DNA of 64,000 nt from positions 19,021 to 83,020 of the forward strand of contig NZ_JABSOV010000011.1 in NCBI RefSeq assembly GCF_013215345.1. Direction: 5' to 3'. The notes below the pieces were generated by a model. It was given only the letters and a program-made list of their open reading frames with translations, searched no databases and had not been told where the DNA came from. This DNA comes from Colwellia sp. GTDB taxonomy: Bacteria > Pseudomonadota > Gammaproteobacteria > Enterobacterales > Alteromonadaceae. The position numbers and the translations under genes were made by a program. This document shows, piece by piece, positions 8,671 through 17,509 of the stretch. The number at the start of each line of letters is the position of its first letter. The stretch's first letter is position 1.

Positions 8671-8700
8671 ACACTTTTCTATCACATGTTGATACTTTTC
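8671..8700 (-). promoter_or_regulatory. AraC-type direct-repeat operator, site A
   Basis: On the minus strand GAAAAGTAT (8700-8692) and GAAAAGTGT (8679-8671) are repeated with 21-bp periodicity. The same pair occurs at 16953-16982, 20927-20956 and 25196-25225. Its orientation points toward the small minus-strand transcript, while the plus-strand halogenase gene starts about 170 bp away on the other side. TTACACGGC occurs on both flanks, pointing outward on each strand. Confidence 0.65.
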
Positions 8701-8872
8701 TGTTTGTTTTTACACGGCGACTTTTTCCGGTAAATTAGTGTTTAATCCAAGCTAATTACTTTGGTTTTATCGGTATTAATATCATCAGTTACAGTTGTTT
8801 TTTAAAGGCTTTATAGTAGAGTGTAGGTTAGTTTATTTCTTTATTCCGTCGTGGTTGGGTGTTAAAAACATT

Positions 8873-10384
8873 ATGTCTGGTGCAATTGAAAAAGTTGTTA
8901 TTGTTGGTGGTGGAACTACCGGTTGGATGGCTGCGGCAAGCTTATTAAAATATGCGACAGATAAAAATATTACCGTCACTTTAGTTGAGTCGCCAACCAT
9001 TAGTACCGTGGGTGTTGGTGAAGCGACTATTCCTAATATTGTCGATTTCAATCGTAACTTAGGCATTGATGAAGTTGAGCTGATCAAAGCAACTCAAGCG
9101 ACCTTTAAGTTAGGTATTGAGTTTGAAGATTGGTATAAAAAGGGAGAGCGATTTTTTCATCCTTTTGCCGATTACGGCTTGAAAGTCGATAATGTTGAGT
9201 TTCATCATTACCTTAACAAGCTCAATCAGCAAGGTACCAAAGTTGATTTAGAAGATTACAGCTTTGCTTGTGCGCTAGCCAAACAGGGAAAATTCGCCCA
9301 ACCTAACCCAAACCCGAGCAATCCACTTGCTGAATACTCATACGCTTATCATTTAGATGCAGTATTGTACGCTAAATTTCTCTGTGATTTTTCAGTGAAA
9401 AAAGGCGTTGAACATATTTTAGCCAACGTAACTGAAGTGAACTTAAATAACGACTCAGGTTTTATTGAATCACTGACTTTAGATGATGGTCGTCAGATCA
9501 ACGGAGATTTATTTATCGATTGCTCTGGTTTTAAAGGGCTGTTAATTGAAGGTGCTATGGGCATTGAACTGGACGATTTAAGCCAGTGGTTACCGTGTGA
9601 TAGTGCCGTAGCAGTGCAAACTACACTTGTGGGAAATCCTAACCCGTATACCCGAGCCATCGCAAAAGATTCAGGCTGGCAATGGCAAATACCATTACAA
9701 CATCGTATGGGCAATGGTTACATTTATAGCAGTAAATTTACCGATGATAATGCCGCGCAAGAGAGTTTACTTGCCAGTATTGACGGTAAAACCATCAATG
9801 AGGTACGCAAGTTTTCTTTGCCGGTAGGGCGACGTAAAGTTACTTGGCATAAAAACTGTTTTGCGTTGGGCTTGGCGGCTGGGTTTCTTGAGCCATTAGA
9901 GTCATTGGGAATTTCATTAATTCAAACGGGCATTGCTAAGTTATTAACCTTCTTTCCTGATAAATCGTTTAATAGTGCCGATATTGCCGAAGTAAACCGT
10001 TTACAAAATTGCGAGTTAGACCGCATTGTTGATTTTCTAGTGCTGCATTACAAACTCAGCGCCCGTGATGATACTGAGTTTTGGCGTTATTGCCAGAACA
10101 TGGCAATTCCCGATAGTTTAGCGCATAAAGTTGAGGTGTTTAAAAGCCAAGGACATGTGGTGATGCATGATCATGAATCTTTTGAACGCGCCAGTTGGTT
10201 GTCGATGTACCACGGCTTTAATGTGGTGCCACAGCGCTACGATGTGCGTATTCAAAATGTTGATGTGAGTGTTATTGAAGCTAAGTTGGCGCAAATGCGA
10301 AACTCAATGGCGGGCGCTGCTCAGCAGGCGATGTCGCATCAAGACTTTATCAGTAAACATTGCCGATCGCGGTGTGAACTATAG
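8873..10384 (+). CDS. Flavin-dependent tryptophan-halogenase-like protein (copy A)
   Basis: 503 residues from ATG 8873; upstream in-frame codons add only non-conserved sequence. The FAD site GGGTTGW is at residues 12-18. The catalytic-type lysine of flavin halogenases is present at Lys79 (ATFKLGIEFEDW), the same number as in PrnA. The WxWxIP motif (GWQWQIPLQHRMGNG) and FLEPLES follow. These residues normally guide HOCl or HOBr from flavin to the substrate, so the protein looks catalytically competent. Its real substrate is unknown, and free tryptophan is only the family name. It is convergent with two paralogues at 10465-13551. No Shine-Dalgarno sequence is evident. Confidence 0.85.
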   Translation: MSGAIEKVVIVGGGTTGWMAAASLLKYATDKNITVTLVESPTISTVGVGEATIPNIVDFNRNLGIDEVELIKATQATFKLGIEFEDWYKKGERFFHPFADYGLKVDNVEFHHYLNKLNQQGTKVDLEDYSFACALAKQGKFAQPNPNPSNPLAEYSYAYHLDAVLYAKFLCDFSVKKGVEHILANVTEVNLNNDSGFIESLTLDDGRQINGDLFIDCSGFKGLLIEGAMGIELDDLSQWLPCDSAVAVQTTLVGNPNPYTRAIAKDSGWQWQIPLQHRMGNGYIYSSKFTDDNAAQESLLASIDGKTINEVRKFSLPVGRRKVTWHKNCFALGLAAGFLEPLESLGISLIQTGIAKLLTFFPDKSFNSADIAEVNRLQNCELDRIVDFLVLHYKLSARDDTEFWRYCQNMAIPDSLAHKVEVFKSQGHVVMHDHESFERASWLSMYHGFNVVPQRYDVRIQNVDVSVIEAKLAQMRNSMAGAAQQAMSHQDFISKHCRSRCEL

Positions 10385-10416
10385 TTTTTTAGTGTACTTA
10401 TGCTATGGAATATAAA

Positions 10417-10454
10417 AGAAAACGCGCTGCTTAGTTGATAATTAGCGCGTTTTT
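10417..10454. terminator. Bidirectional terminator between convergent halogenase genes
   Basis: AAAACGCGCT (10419-10428) and AGCGCGTTTT (10444-10453) form a stem with A-rich and T-rich flanks on both strands. It can end both the plus-strand copy A transcript and the minus-strand copy B/C transcript. Confidence 0.85.
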
Positions 10455-10464
10455 AGTGTTAACT

Positions 10465-11982
10465 TTATTCAGGTGTGGGTGCTGGGCAGTATTTCTGTAA
10501 AAACTCATCATGGCTGGGCTGTTTTTTCACCACCTCAACAATGGCATTTTTACCAGCCGTTAAGCTCATCTTTAATTTTTTATAATCTAAAGCATCCACT
10601 GTTGGGTTATACCCAGCTGGCATTATACCCATGCCGTCAAATACCGCATACCAACTGGTGGGCTGAAATAACTCTTCAGCACCCGGTTTTAAGCCGCCAG
10701 CAACCTTGAAAAAATCAATGCGTTGTTGCAAACTTGTTGGAATAGCCATGTTTTGACAATAAAGCCAAAATTCGGTGTCATCGCGCTCAGTAGTGCAGTA
10801 ATGTAAAATCAAAAAGTCACGGATCTCTTCATAGTCAGCGCGCACGCGGCGATTTAATTCATTAACCAATGTTTGATTGCAGTTTTTGTCAGGAAACATA
10901 CGCACAAAAAAGGCCAGTGTTTTTGATACTAAATGAATCGCGGTCGACTCTAGGGGCTCAACAAAACCTTGCGCTAAACCTAACGCCAAACAGTTTTTAT
11001 TCCATGCTTGTTTGCGCATGCCCGTTACAAAAGGGATCACTTTTGGTTTGGTAAGCGGCTCACCTTCAATGTTGGCTAATAATGTCGCAATGGCTTCTTC
11101 GTCACTGCAATATTTATCACAAAAAACATAACCGTTGCCCGTTCTATGCTGGAGTGGTATGCGCCATGTCCAGCCAGCATCTTGCGCGCGTGACGTTGTA
11201 TAAGGAGTGATTTCGCCAGTATTTTTAGTTTGCACTGTTACCGCTCGGTTGCAGGGTAAATATTCAGACCAATCGTCATAACCTGTGTTCAAAATCCCCT
11301 CTATTAATAGCCCTTTAAAACCCGTGCAATCAATAAAGAAGTCGCCAGTTATTTGCTGACCATCTTTTAAGGTAATGTTATCAATAAAGCCGCTATCATT
11401 TTTGGCAACTGACTCTACATGACCTTCAATACGCTGTACGCCAATACTTTCTGAGAATTTACGCAGATATTGCCCCACTAATATCGCATCTAAATGCAAA
11501 GCATAATGGGCGCTTGCTAGTGGTGTACCCATCGCATTAAACGGTAAGAAAAAGCGGTTGTGATCAGACAGGACTGACTCAGGTGAGTGCGCCATTAACG
11601 GGGTTTTATCACCTTCTGCTTTTGACTTTAACCAACACTGATAAAAATCATGTCCATCAATTTCCTGCCCTAATACGCCGAAAGGATGAAAATAGGCATG
11701 ATCTTTTTTACGCCAATTTTCAAAGCGAATACCCCATTTAAAACTCGCTTGAGTGGCTTTAATAAATTCAGCTTCATCTATGCCTAAGCTACGAATGGTA
11801 TCAAGAAGCGGCGGTATAGTGGCTTCACCGACACCAATAATGCCGACTTCTTTAGACTCAACTAGCGTAATGTTAACATCGCTATCTTTAAATATATTAC
11901 CCAGTGTGGCGGCAGCTACCCAGCCAGCGGTTCCACCACCAACAATAACAAAATTTTTAATGGCATCTTGTGTGACTTGCAT
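10465..11982 (-). CDS. Flavin-dependent tryptophan-halogenase-like protein (copy B)
   Basis: A 505-residue paralogue of copy A. GGGTAGW (residues 15-21) binds FAD. Lys82 sits in ASFKWGIRFENW at the catalytic lysine position. GWTWRIPLQHRTGNG gives the WxWxIP motif, and FVEPLES is conserved. It lies 33 bp downstream of copy C on the same strand, so the two are probably cotranscribed. A GGAAA lies shortly before the ATG. A soluble, FAD/FADH2-dependent halogenase or related flavoprotein is likely. No flavin reductase partner gene is visible in the window. Confidence 0.85.
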   Translation of the reverse strand: MQVTQDAIKNFVIVGGGTAGWVAAATLGNIFKDSDVNITLVESKEVGIIGVGEATIPPLLDTIRSLGIDEAEFIKATQASFKWGIRFENWRKKDHAYFHPFGVLGQEIDGHDFYQCWLKSKAEGDKTPLMAHSPESVLSDHNRFFLPFNAMGTPLASAHYALHLDAILVGQYLRKFSESIGVQRIEGHVESVAKNDSGFIDNITLKDGQQITGDFFIDCTGFKGLLIEGILNTGYDDWSEYLPCNRAVTVQTKNTGEITPYTTSRAQDAGWTWRIPLQHRTGNGYVFCDKYCSDEEAIATLLANIEGEPLTKPKVIPFVTGMRKQAWNKNCLALGLAQGFVEPLESTAIHLVSKTLAFFVRMFPDKNCNQTLVNELNRRVRADYEEIRDFLILHYCTTERDDTEFWLYCQNMAIPTSLQQRIDFFKVAGGLKPGAEELFQPTSWYAVFDGMGIMPAGYNPTVDALDYKKLKMSLTAGKNAIVEVVKKQPSHDEFLQKYCPAPTPE

Positions 11983-12015
11983 ACGTTTTTCCAGTGATAG
12001 TAGGTTGGGTTTAAA

Positions 12016-13551
12016 TTAAAAATTGCTTTTATATTGGCAATGTAGCGTTAAAAACTCATGGTGACTTGGCGATTTATCGACTTGCGATTGCACCATCGTA
12101 CGCATTTTTTCTAGGTGTTCAGTTAAGTAATCAGCGTCCATCTTGTCTGCACGTTGATCATAACGGTCAGGCATAAAGTTAAAACCATTAAATATAGCTA
12201 ACCAACTATCACTACCAAATATTTCCCATGGGTAGCGCACGATAGTACCGTCTTGTTTGAATTTGTGCATTTTATCTTGCAAGGTTTTCGGGATATCCAT
12301 ATCACGATAATACTGCCACATAGGACTATCAGTGCGCTGGTTTATTTTATAATGCAAAATAATAAAGTCGCGTACTCGTTCATATTCTTGCGCATTAACC
12401 TCGTTAAAGCGTTCGACATCTTGCACATTATATTCAGGCAAGCTTTTATTAAAGGTTAATAATATTTTATCAATCGCGGTTTCAACTAAGGCAATGCTGG
12501 TGCTTTCTAATGGCTCTAAAAACCCTGAGGCTAAACCAACAGCAATACAGTTTTTATTCCATGCCTTTTTACGTCGACCTGGGGTAAAAGAAAAACTGCG
12601 TGGTTCATGCAGTAATTCACCATCAATATTGCTTAATAAGCTTGCTTTGGCGTCTTCATCGCTACTGTATTTACTGCTGTAAACATAACCATTGCCCATG
12701 CGATATTGTAATGGTATTTGCCATTGCCAACCGGCTTTTTGCGCTTGCGCTATGGTACAAGCTATTGGCGCTTGTGTGCTTCTACTTTGCACGGCAATGG
12801 CTCTGTCGCATAATAACCAGTGGCTCCAGTCGTCGTAACCTGTCTTTAATGCGCCTTCAATTAACAGCGCTTTAAAGCCCGAACAATCAATAAATAAATC
12901 CGCTGTTATATTGCGACCATCTTGAAAGGTTATGCTGTCGATGTCGCCCGTACCTTTGTTGATTTGAGCTTGCTCGATAAAGTTATCAACTATTTCTACC
13001 CCTTGTTTAACCGAGTAGTCTCGCATTAAATTGGCAAATAGTACGGCATCAAAATGTAAGGCCCAATCGAATACATCCAATTGACTTGTAGGCGTTTCTG
13101 CGGGAAAGAAGAATTTATTCTGCTGCGCTAAATTTACACCCAGCGAGTAATCACTTAAATCACTGGGGTGTTTTTTTTGTGCTTTAAGCCAGTAATGATG
13201 AAAAGGCACTTCTTTAGTTCCTTGACCAAATAAACCAAAGGGGTGAACAAAACTATTACCGTCACCTTGCCAGTCTTTAAATTCAATACCTAATTTACAA
13301 GTGGCATTGGTGGCTTTAATCACCTCTATATCGCTGAAACCGAGTTTTTTATAAAAACGGCGCAAGGTCGGAATAGTCGCTTCGCCGACTCCAATGGTAC
13401 CGAGTTGAGAGGATTCAACGACCGTGATTTTTGGCGTATGCTGGGGGAACTGTGTTTTAAAGTGATGACTCAGTGCTGCGGCTGTCATCCAGCCTGAAGT
13501 ACCGCCGCCAACAATGACCACAGATTTAACTAATTTAGAGCCAATATTCAT
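12016..13551 (-). CDS. Flavin-dependent tryptophan-halogenase-like protein (copy C)
   Basis: 511 residues from ATG 13551, chosen because AAGG lies seven bases before it; a GTG at 13572 without a binding site is the alternative. GGGTSGW gives the FAD site. The catalytic lysine is Lys86 in ATCKLGIEFKDW, where Cys replaces the Phe seen in the other two copies. GWQWQIPLQYRMGNG and FLEPLES are intact. The gene follows the TonB receptor on the same strand after a 230-bp gap that contains a terminator-like hairpin, so it may be expressed by read-through or from its own promoter. An ACACC/GGTGT inverted repeat lies near 13571-13590. Confidence 0.85.
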   Translation of the reverse strand: MNIGSKLVKSVVIVGGGTSGWMTAAALSHHFKTQFPQHTPKITVVESSQLGTIGVGEATIPTLRRFYKKLGFSDIEVIKATNATCKLGIEFKDWQGDGNSFVHPFGLFGQGTKEVPFHHYWLKAQKKHPSDLSDYSLGVNLAQQNKFFFPAETPTSQLDVFDWALHFDAVLFANLMRDYSVKQGVEIVDNFIEQAQINKGTGDIDSITFQDGRNITADLFIDCSGFKALLIEGALKTGYDDWSHWLLCDRAIAVQSRSTQAPIACTIAQAQKAGWQWQIPLQYRMGNGYVYSSKYSSDEDAKASLLSNIDGELLHEPRSFSFTPGRRKKAWNKNCIAVGLASGFLEPLESTSIALVETAIDKILLTFNKSLPEYNVQDVERFNEVNAQEYERVRDFIILHYKINQRTDSPMWQYYRDMDIPKTLQDKMHKFKQDGTIVRYPWEIFGSDSWLAIFNGFNFMPDRYDQRADKMDADYLTEHLEKMRTMVQSQVDKSPSHHEFLTLHCQYKSNF

Positions 13552-13680
13552 CAGATAACCTTGCTTTTTCACACCGATATCATGGTGTGTTTTGGGTGTT
13601 AAATTAAGTAATAAATCTATCAGGTAAGGTATGTAATTCTTGATTTAAAACAATATTAATTATTTAATAGTGATTAAAAA

Positions 13681-13713
13681 CAAAAAACGTCATAATTTCT
13701 TGTGACGTTTTTT
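13681..13713. terminator. Hairpin between the TonB receptor gene and halogenase C
   Basis: AAAAAACGTCA and TGACGTTTTTT form a stem flanked by A and T runs, working on either strand. For minus-strand transcription from the receptor gene it would reduce but perhaps not abolish read-through into the halogenase pair. Confidence 0.75.
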
Positions 13714-13781
13714 AATCAGTTTATATAAGCTAAGTAGCCTTAATAAAAGAACTACTTAGTAGAGCTTGTTTAACTTTTCAA

Positions 13782-16700
13782 TTAGAAAGTTACACGAGCA
13801 CCAACAGTCCAGCGCGCTTCATATTCGTTGCGGTACGCTTTTTGGTCTGAGAATTCAAGATAAGTCTGTTGAACTTCTTCCAAAATATTTGAACCAAATA
13901 CATAAATATCAGCATAGTCAGTTACTGAGTAAGTAGCACTGAAATCAAGTTGTGAATAAGTATCTTGATAAAGTGATTGACCGCCAACAGCACCTTGTGA
14001 GCCTTGCGTGATTAAACGCGGGCTACGAGAGTTCCATGCGAAACGTGTTGAGAACGACTCTTGCTCATACCATAAAACAAAGTTGTAAGTATCTTTTGAC
14101 ATGCCAACAAATGGTAAGTCACCGCCATTAACATCTTTGTTTTCTTGAGAACTATCAGTAAAAGTATAGTTAGCATCAATACCCATATTGTTAAGGAATG
14201 CAACATCCATAAAGTCACTAAAGGCAGCTTTAGCGCCTAATTCAAGACCGTTTACACTACCACCAGCGCCTTGTACTTGAGTAGTGAAAGGCCAAGGACC
14301 ACGTTTGATGCCATCTTCATCAGGCTCATCTACTAATATTTCACCGCCTTCGGTAAAGCTTTCGATATCAATGTTGAACGCTGAAACGAACATCATAGAA
14401 GCGTCGCCGTTATACCACTCAGCAGTTAGTGATAAGTTTTCTGAGCGCCATGGGTTCAAGCTTGGGTTACCCGTTAAGTTACCGTTAACTACGCGTAAAC
14501 AGTTACAGTCAGCATTAATTACTTTACCCACTGTTTTACCACCACCCCAACTTGCAAGATCTAACGACTGCATGTTTTTAGAGTAAGCACCACGGAAGAT
14601 AATATCATCAGTTGCAGCAACCGCTACGTTTAATGAAGGTAGGTAATCAGTGTAACTGCGATCAGTTACCGCATCACCAATATCAGGACCTAAACCAGAA
14701 TGTGGTAAGTTAGTACCTGTAAGGTTTTGCTTAACATAAAGGTCGGTTTCGATAACTTTTAAACCAAAGTTACCACTAACAATGCCTTGTTCGAAGTTAG
14801 CTTGTAAGAAATAAGTAAATTCGTTTAAACCTACATCGTAAGTTGCGCCACCATTTTCAGTACGTTGCACGTTACCAAAAGTATCTAGGTGGAATTGACG
14901 AGGATCACTAAAGTTACTTGGATCAATTGCCCACATGGTAGGAATACCTTGCACGCTACCAAAGTTAGAAATTTCGCTAACCGTAGTATGTTTATCTAAT
15001 GCCGTTGGCGCTAATAAAGTATAAGGAACCCAAGTACCTGCAGCAATCGTTTCGCCATCGTGTTCAGCATCTACTTCTAAGTATTCACCTGCAGCAGGGT
15101 TACCTTCACACGTTGATGTTGTATGGTATTGATCGACCGCTTTCCATTGCGCGATATCACAGCCATCACCAAAGGTAGAGGTATAAGTAAATTGGTCGTG
15201 ATCTACTTCACGTTCCATGTAACGAACACCAAAATCTACGCTAGTAATAAATGGCATATCATCAAATTCATAATTCCACTTAGTACTAAAAGTATTGATT
15301 TCAGCTCTATCGTCAGTATTACCTTCAGATGAGAATGCACCAACATGGTATGAATCTAAGTTACCCATGTAAGCGGCAACACTTTGCATACCTTGACCGC
15401 CGCCAACCATTTGATCGAAACCACTAAATACAGGGCTTTCACCTTGAGCATTGTAGCGAATTAAGAAATCAGCGTCAGCGATACCGCCGGGTGCGAATGT
15501 TCCGTAACAACCACCACTTTCACCAACAATTGTATCATCAGCACCACAGTTTTCTGTTTGGGTAAATTGACCAGGGCCTGTTACTAAACTTGTGTGATCG
15601 ATATTAAGCATATCGCCTTCACCGTAACCATGACGCATGCTTGACTCAGCACTTGCTCGTGTCATACGTACTTGACCTGTTAAGTTGCCGCCATTGTTGT
15701 AGTTTAATTCTAAGTTAAAGTTTTTCGAGGTTTCTTCGTTGTTGTTGACCTGAGTAAAGGTCTGCATACGCCAAGGTTTTAAGTTAAAGTCATTAACTGC
15801 GCCCCAAGCATTGCCTTCTTCATCGGTGAAAGTATCACCCGTCCAGCTATCGGCATTTGCTGGTAACGCATAGTCGTTAAATGAATGCCAACGGTTGTTT
15901 TGTGAGAAACCTTGACGGTTATTGAATCTGTCTTGGTTAGTGTAAAACGCATCAAATGTTAATTCGAAACCTTCACCTAATTCGGCTTGGAAAGAGAACT
16001 GGTAACCTTGACGTTCACGAGTTTCTTCTTTATTAAATGCAGCAAAACCTTGTGGTACTACGTGACGAACAGGGCCACTTTCTGGACCAGCTCCCCAAGT
16101 ATGACTGTTGTTTGCTGCGCCAATACCGCCATTTTCAGAGGTATCGAAGTAACCGTTATAATCGGTTGCTAACGTTACTTCTTGGGTAACGGCAGAAAAC
16201 AACACACCAAAACGGTCGCTGTTATAGCTTACTAAACCGTTTAAGTTTGGATCTACTTCTTGGCTAATAGAACCTTGAGTTACATCAGCACCAACGTTGA
16301 ATACCCAACCGCTGTCCATATCAAATGGGCGACGAGTATGTAAGTCAATTGAACCTGAAATGCCACCGGCAGTGCGGCTAGCTTCAGATGATTTATAAAC
16401 ATCAGCACCTGAAAATAATTGTGATGGTAAATCACCAAAGTTAGCACCTGATGAATCAATAGTGGTAGCACTTAAAAAGACTTCACCATTTAAAGTTGAG
16501 CCAACTTGAGGTAAACCACGTATAGCAATAGTACCACCTTCACCAGCGGTACGCTCTACTTGCACACCCGTAATACGTTGTAATGAATCAGCAATAGTAA
16601 CATCTGGTAACTTACCAATGTCTTCTGCAGCGATACCATCAACCTGTGAAGTTGCGAAACGTTTGCCGTTGATGCTGGCTTTAGTACTGCCACGGATACC

Positions 16701-16841
16701 AGATACTTGAATTACTTCAATATCGTCTTTATTTACTTCAGCAGCTTCTTCAGCGGCCATAGCATATGAGCTAACACCCGTTGAAAAAACTAGCGCAATA
16801 CTTGTTGATAACAAGCTCTTTTTAAAATTTTTATTTGGCAC
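13782..16841 (-). CDS. TonB-dependent receptor, Xanthomonas/Caulobacter oligosaccharide type
   Basis: 1019 residues starting at GTG 16841, supported by AAGGGTC upstream. A signal peptide ends near YAMAAEEA. A TonB-box-like DIEVIQVSGIRGS and a plug domain follow, with IADSLQRITGVQVERTAGEG and IAIRGLPQVGSTLNGEVFLS. The rest is a large beta-barrel ending in an aromatic residue (VGARVTF). The long plug signature and size match the TonB receptor class found in carbohydrate-utilisation loci of Xanthomonas and Caulobacter, rather than siderophore receptors. It would import an oligosaccharide, probably amino-sugar-containing given the neighbours. An AraC-type direct repeat lies 112 bp upstream in activating orientation. 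Confidence 0.9.
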   Translation of the reverse strand: MPNKNFKKSLLSTSIALVFSTGVSSYAMAAEEAAEVNKDDIEVIQVSGIRGSTKASINGKRFATSQVDGIAAEDIGKLPDVTIADSLQRITGVQVERTAGEGGTIAIRGLPQVGSTLNGEVFLSATTIDSSGANFGDLPSQLFSGADVYKSSEASRTAGGISGSIDLHTRRPFDMDSGWVFNVGADVTQGSISQEVDPNLNGLVSYNSDRFGVLFSAVTQEVTLATDYNGYFDTSENGGIGAANNSHTWGAGPESGPVRHVVPQGFAAFNKEETRERQGYQFSFQAELGEGFELTFDAFYTNQDRFNNRQGFSQNNRWHSFNDYALPANADSWTGDTFTDEEGNAWGAVNDFNLKPWRMQTFTQVNNNEETSKNFNLELNYNNGGNLTGQVRMTRASAESSMRHGYGEGDMLNIDHTSLVTGPGQFTQTENCGADDTIVGESGGCYGTFAPGGIADADFLIRYNAQGESPVFSGFDQMVGGGQGMQSVAAYMGNLDSYHVGAFSSEGNTDDRAEINTFSTKWNYEFDDMPFITSVDFGVRYMEREVDHDQFTYTSTFGDGCDIAQWKAVDQYHTTSTCEGNPAAGEYLEVDAEHDGETIAAGTWVPYTLLAPTALDKHTTVSEISNFGSVQGIPTMWAIDPSNFSDPRQFHLDTFGNVQRTENGGATYDVGLNEFTYFLQANFEQGIVSGNFGLKVIETDLYVKQNLTGTNLPHSGLGPDIGDAVTDRSYTDYLPSLNVAVAATDDIIFRGAYSKNMQSLDLASWGGGKTVGKVINADCNCLRVVNGNLTGNPSLNPWRSENLSLTAEWYNGDASMMFVSAFNIDIESFTEGGEILVDEPDEDGIKRGPWPFTTQVQGAGGSVNGLELGAKAAFSDFMDVAFLNNMGIDANYTFTDSSQENKDVNGGDLPFVGMSKDTYNFVLWYEQESFSTRFAWNSRSPRLITQGSQGAVGGQSLYQDTYSQLDFSATYSVTDYADIYVFGSNILEEVQQTYLEFSDQKAYRNEYEARWTVGARVTF

Positions 16842-16928
16842 GATAGACCCTTAACATGTTGTTTTTATTTATATATTTTAGTTATAGATTATTAGTTATA
16901 CTGCATATTATTTAAGCACTACCATTTT

Positions 16929-16982
16929 GACCTTTCCTTTAGTGCAATAGTGACACTTTTCTATTATATCTAGATACTTTCC
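16929..16982 (-). promoter_or_regulatory. AraC-type direct-repeat operator (site B) and promoter of the TonB receptor
   Basis: On the minus strand GGAAAGTAT (16982-16974) and GAAAAGTGT (16961-16953) repeat at 21 bp. After 18 bases comes AAGGTCAAAAT, equivalent to the CAAAAT -10-like element at sites C and D. The predicted transcript start leaves a leader of about 75 nt before the GTG. Confidence 0.65.
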
Positions 16983-17300
16983 TATCGTTTATCGAGTGCA
17001 AATGTCGAACGCTGTCATTTTTGTTAGACGAAAAAATAATAGCGGAATCCAGTTGTTACTTGTATATACAGATATAAATAGAGGGTGGTGATTAAGCGCC
17101 TAAGTGGAATAAAAAATAACGACTAACAAGAGGGCAACATGTGTAAGGTAAAACTTGTGGTCAATATTCAGTTTACTCGTAAAAAGGTTAAAAAATAACT
17201 CAACGGGATCAAAATATATGCCCATTATTTTTGTAATACGCTTACGAAAATTTCCCTCATGAGCTAAGAGTTTGCTTATTCTGTTGATAATAATAAGCGA

Positions 17301-17492
17301 GTGAAAATTATTGTTGCTGTAAGCATTGGGTGGTTAGGCGCGTATATTATTGGTGGTTATACTGCTGTGTTATGGAGCGATTCAATTCAAGGCATTATCT
17401 TGTTTGTTAGTTTTATTACACTCTTATTGATTTTATTGTCGGGCAGCGGCCTTTATTTATGGTTGAAATATACAATGAACACCCATAAATAG
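17301..17492 (+). pseudogene. Fragment of a sodium:solute symporter (SSS family)
   Basis: A 63-codon open stretch whose middle, IIGGYTAVLWSDSIQGIILF, resembles the GGxxAVxWTDxxQ helix signature of SSS (PutP/SGLT-type) symporters. Full members are about 500 residues, so this would be one or two helices only. The frame opens at GTG without a ribosome binding site and stops just before the araC gene. It is probably a remnant of a transporter gene that once belonged to the locus. It could instead be a chance membrane peptide, since only one motif supports the call. Confidence 0.45.
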
Positions 17493-17509
17493 TACCTAAA
17501 CAGAGCTGT

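Noticed and set aside
11753-12875. Open frames on the plus strand opposite the halogenase B and C genes
   Set aside because: They lie fully antisense to well-supported enzyme genes, lack ribosome binding sites, and their residues mirror the conserved motifs of the real frames.
16999-17022. Possible NagR-like site (AATGTCGAACGCTGTCATT) upstream of the TonB receptor
   Set aside because: The right half CGCTGTCATT is good, but the left half is out of register by one base and mismatched, which LacI-type operators rarely tolerate.
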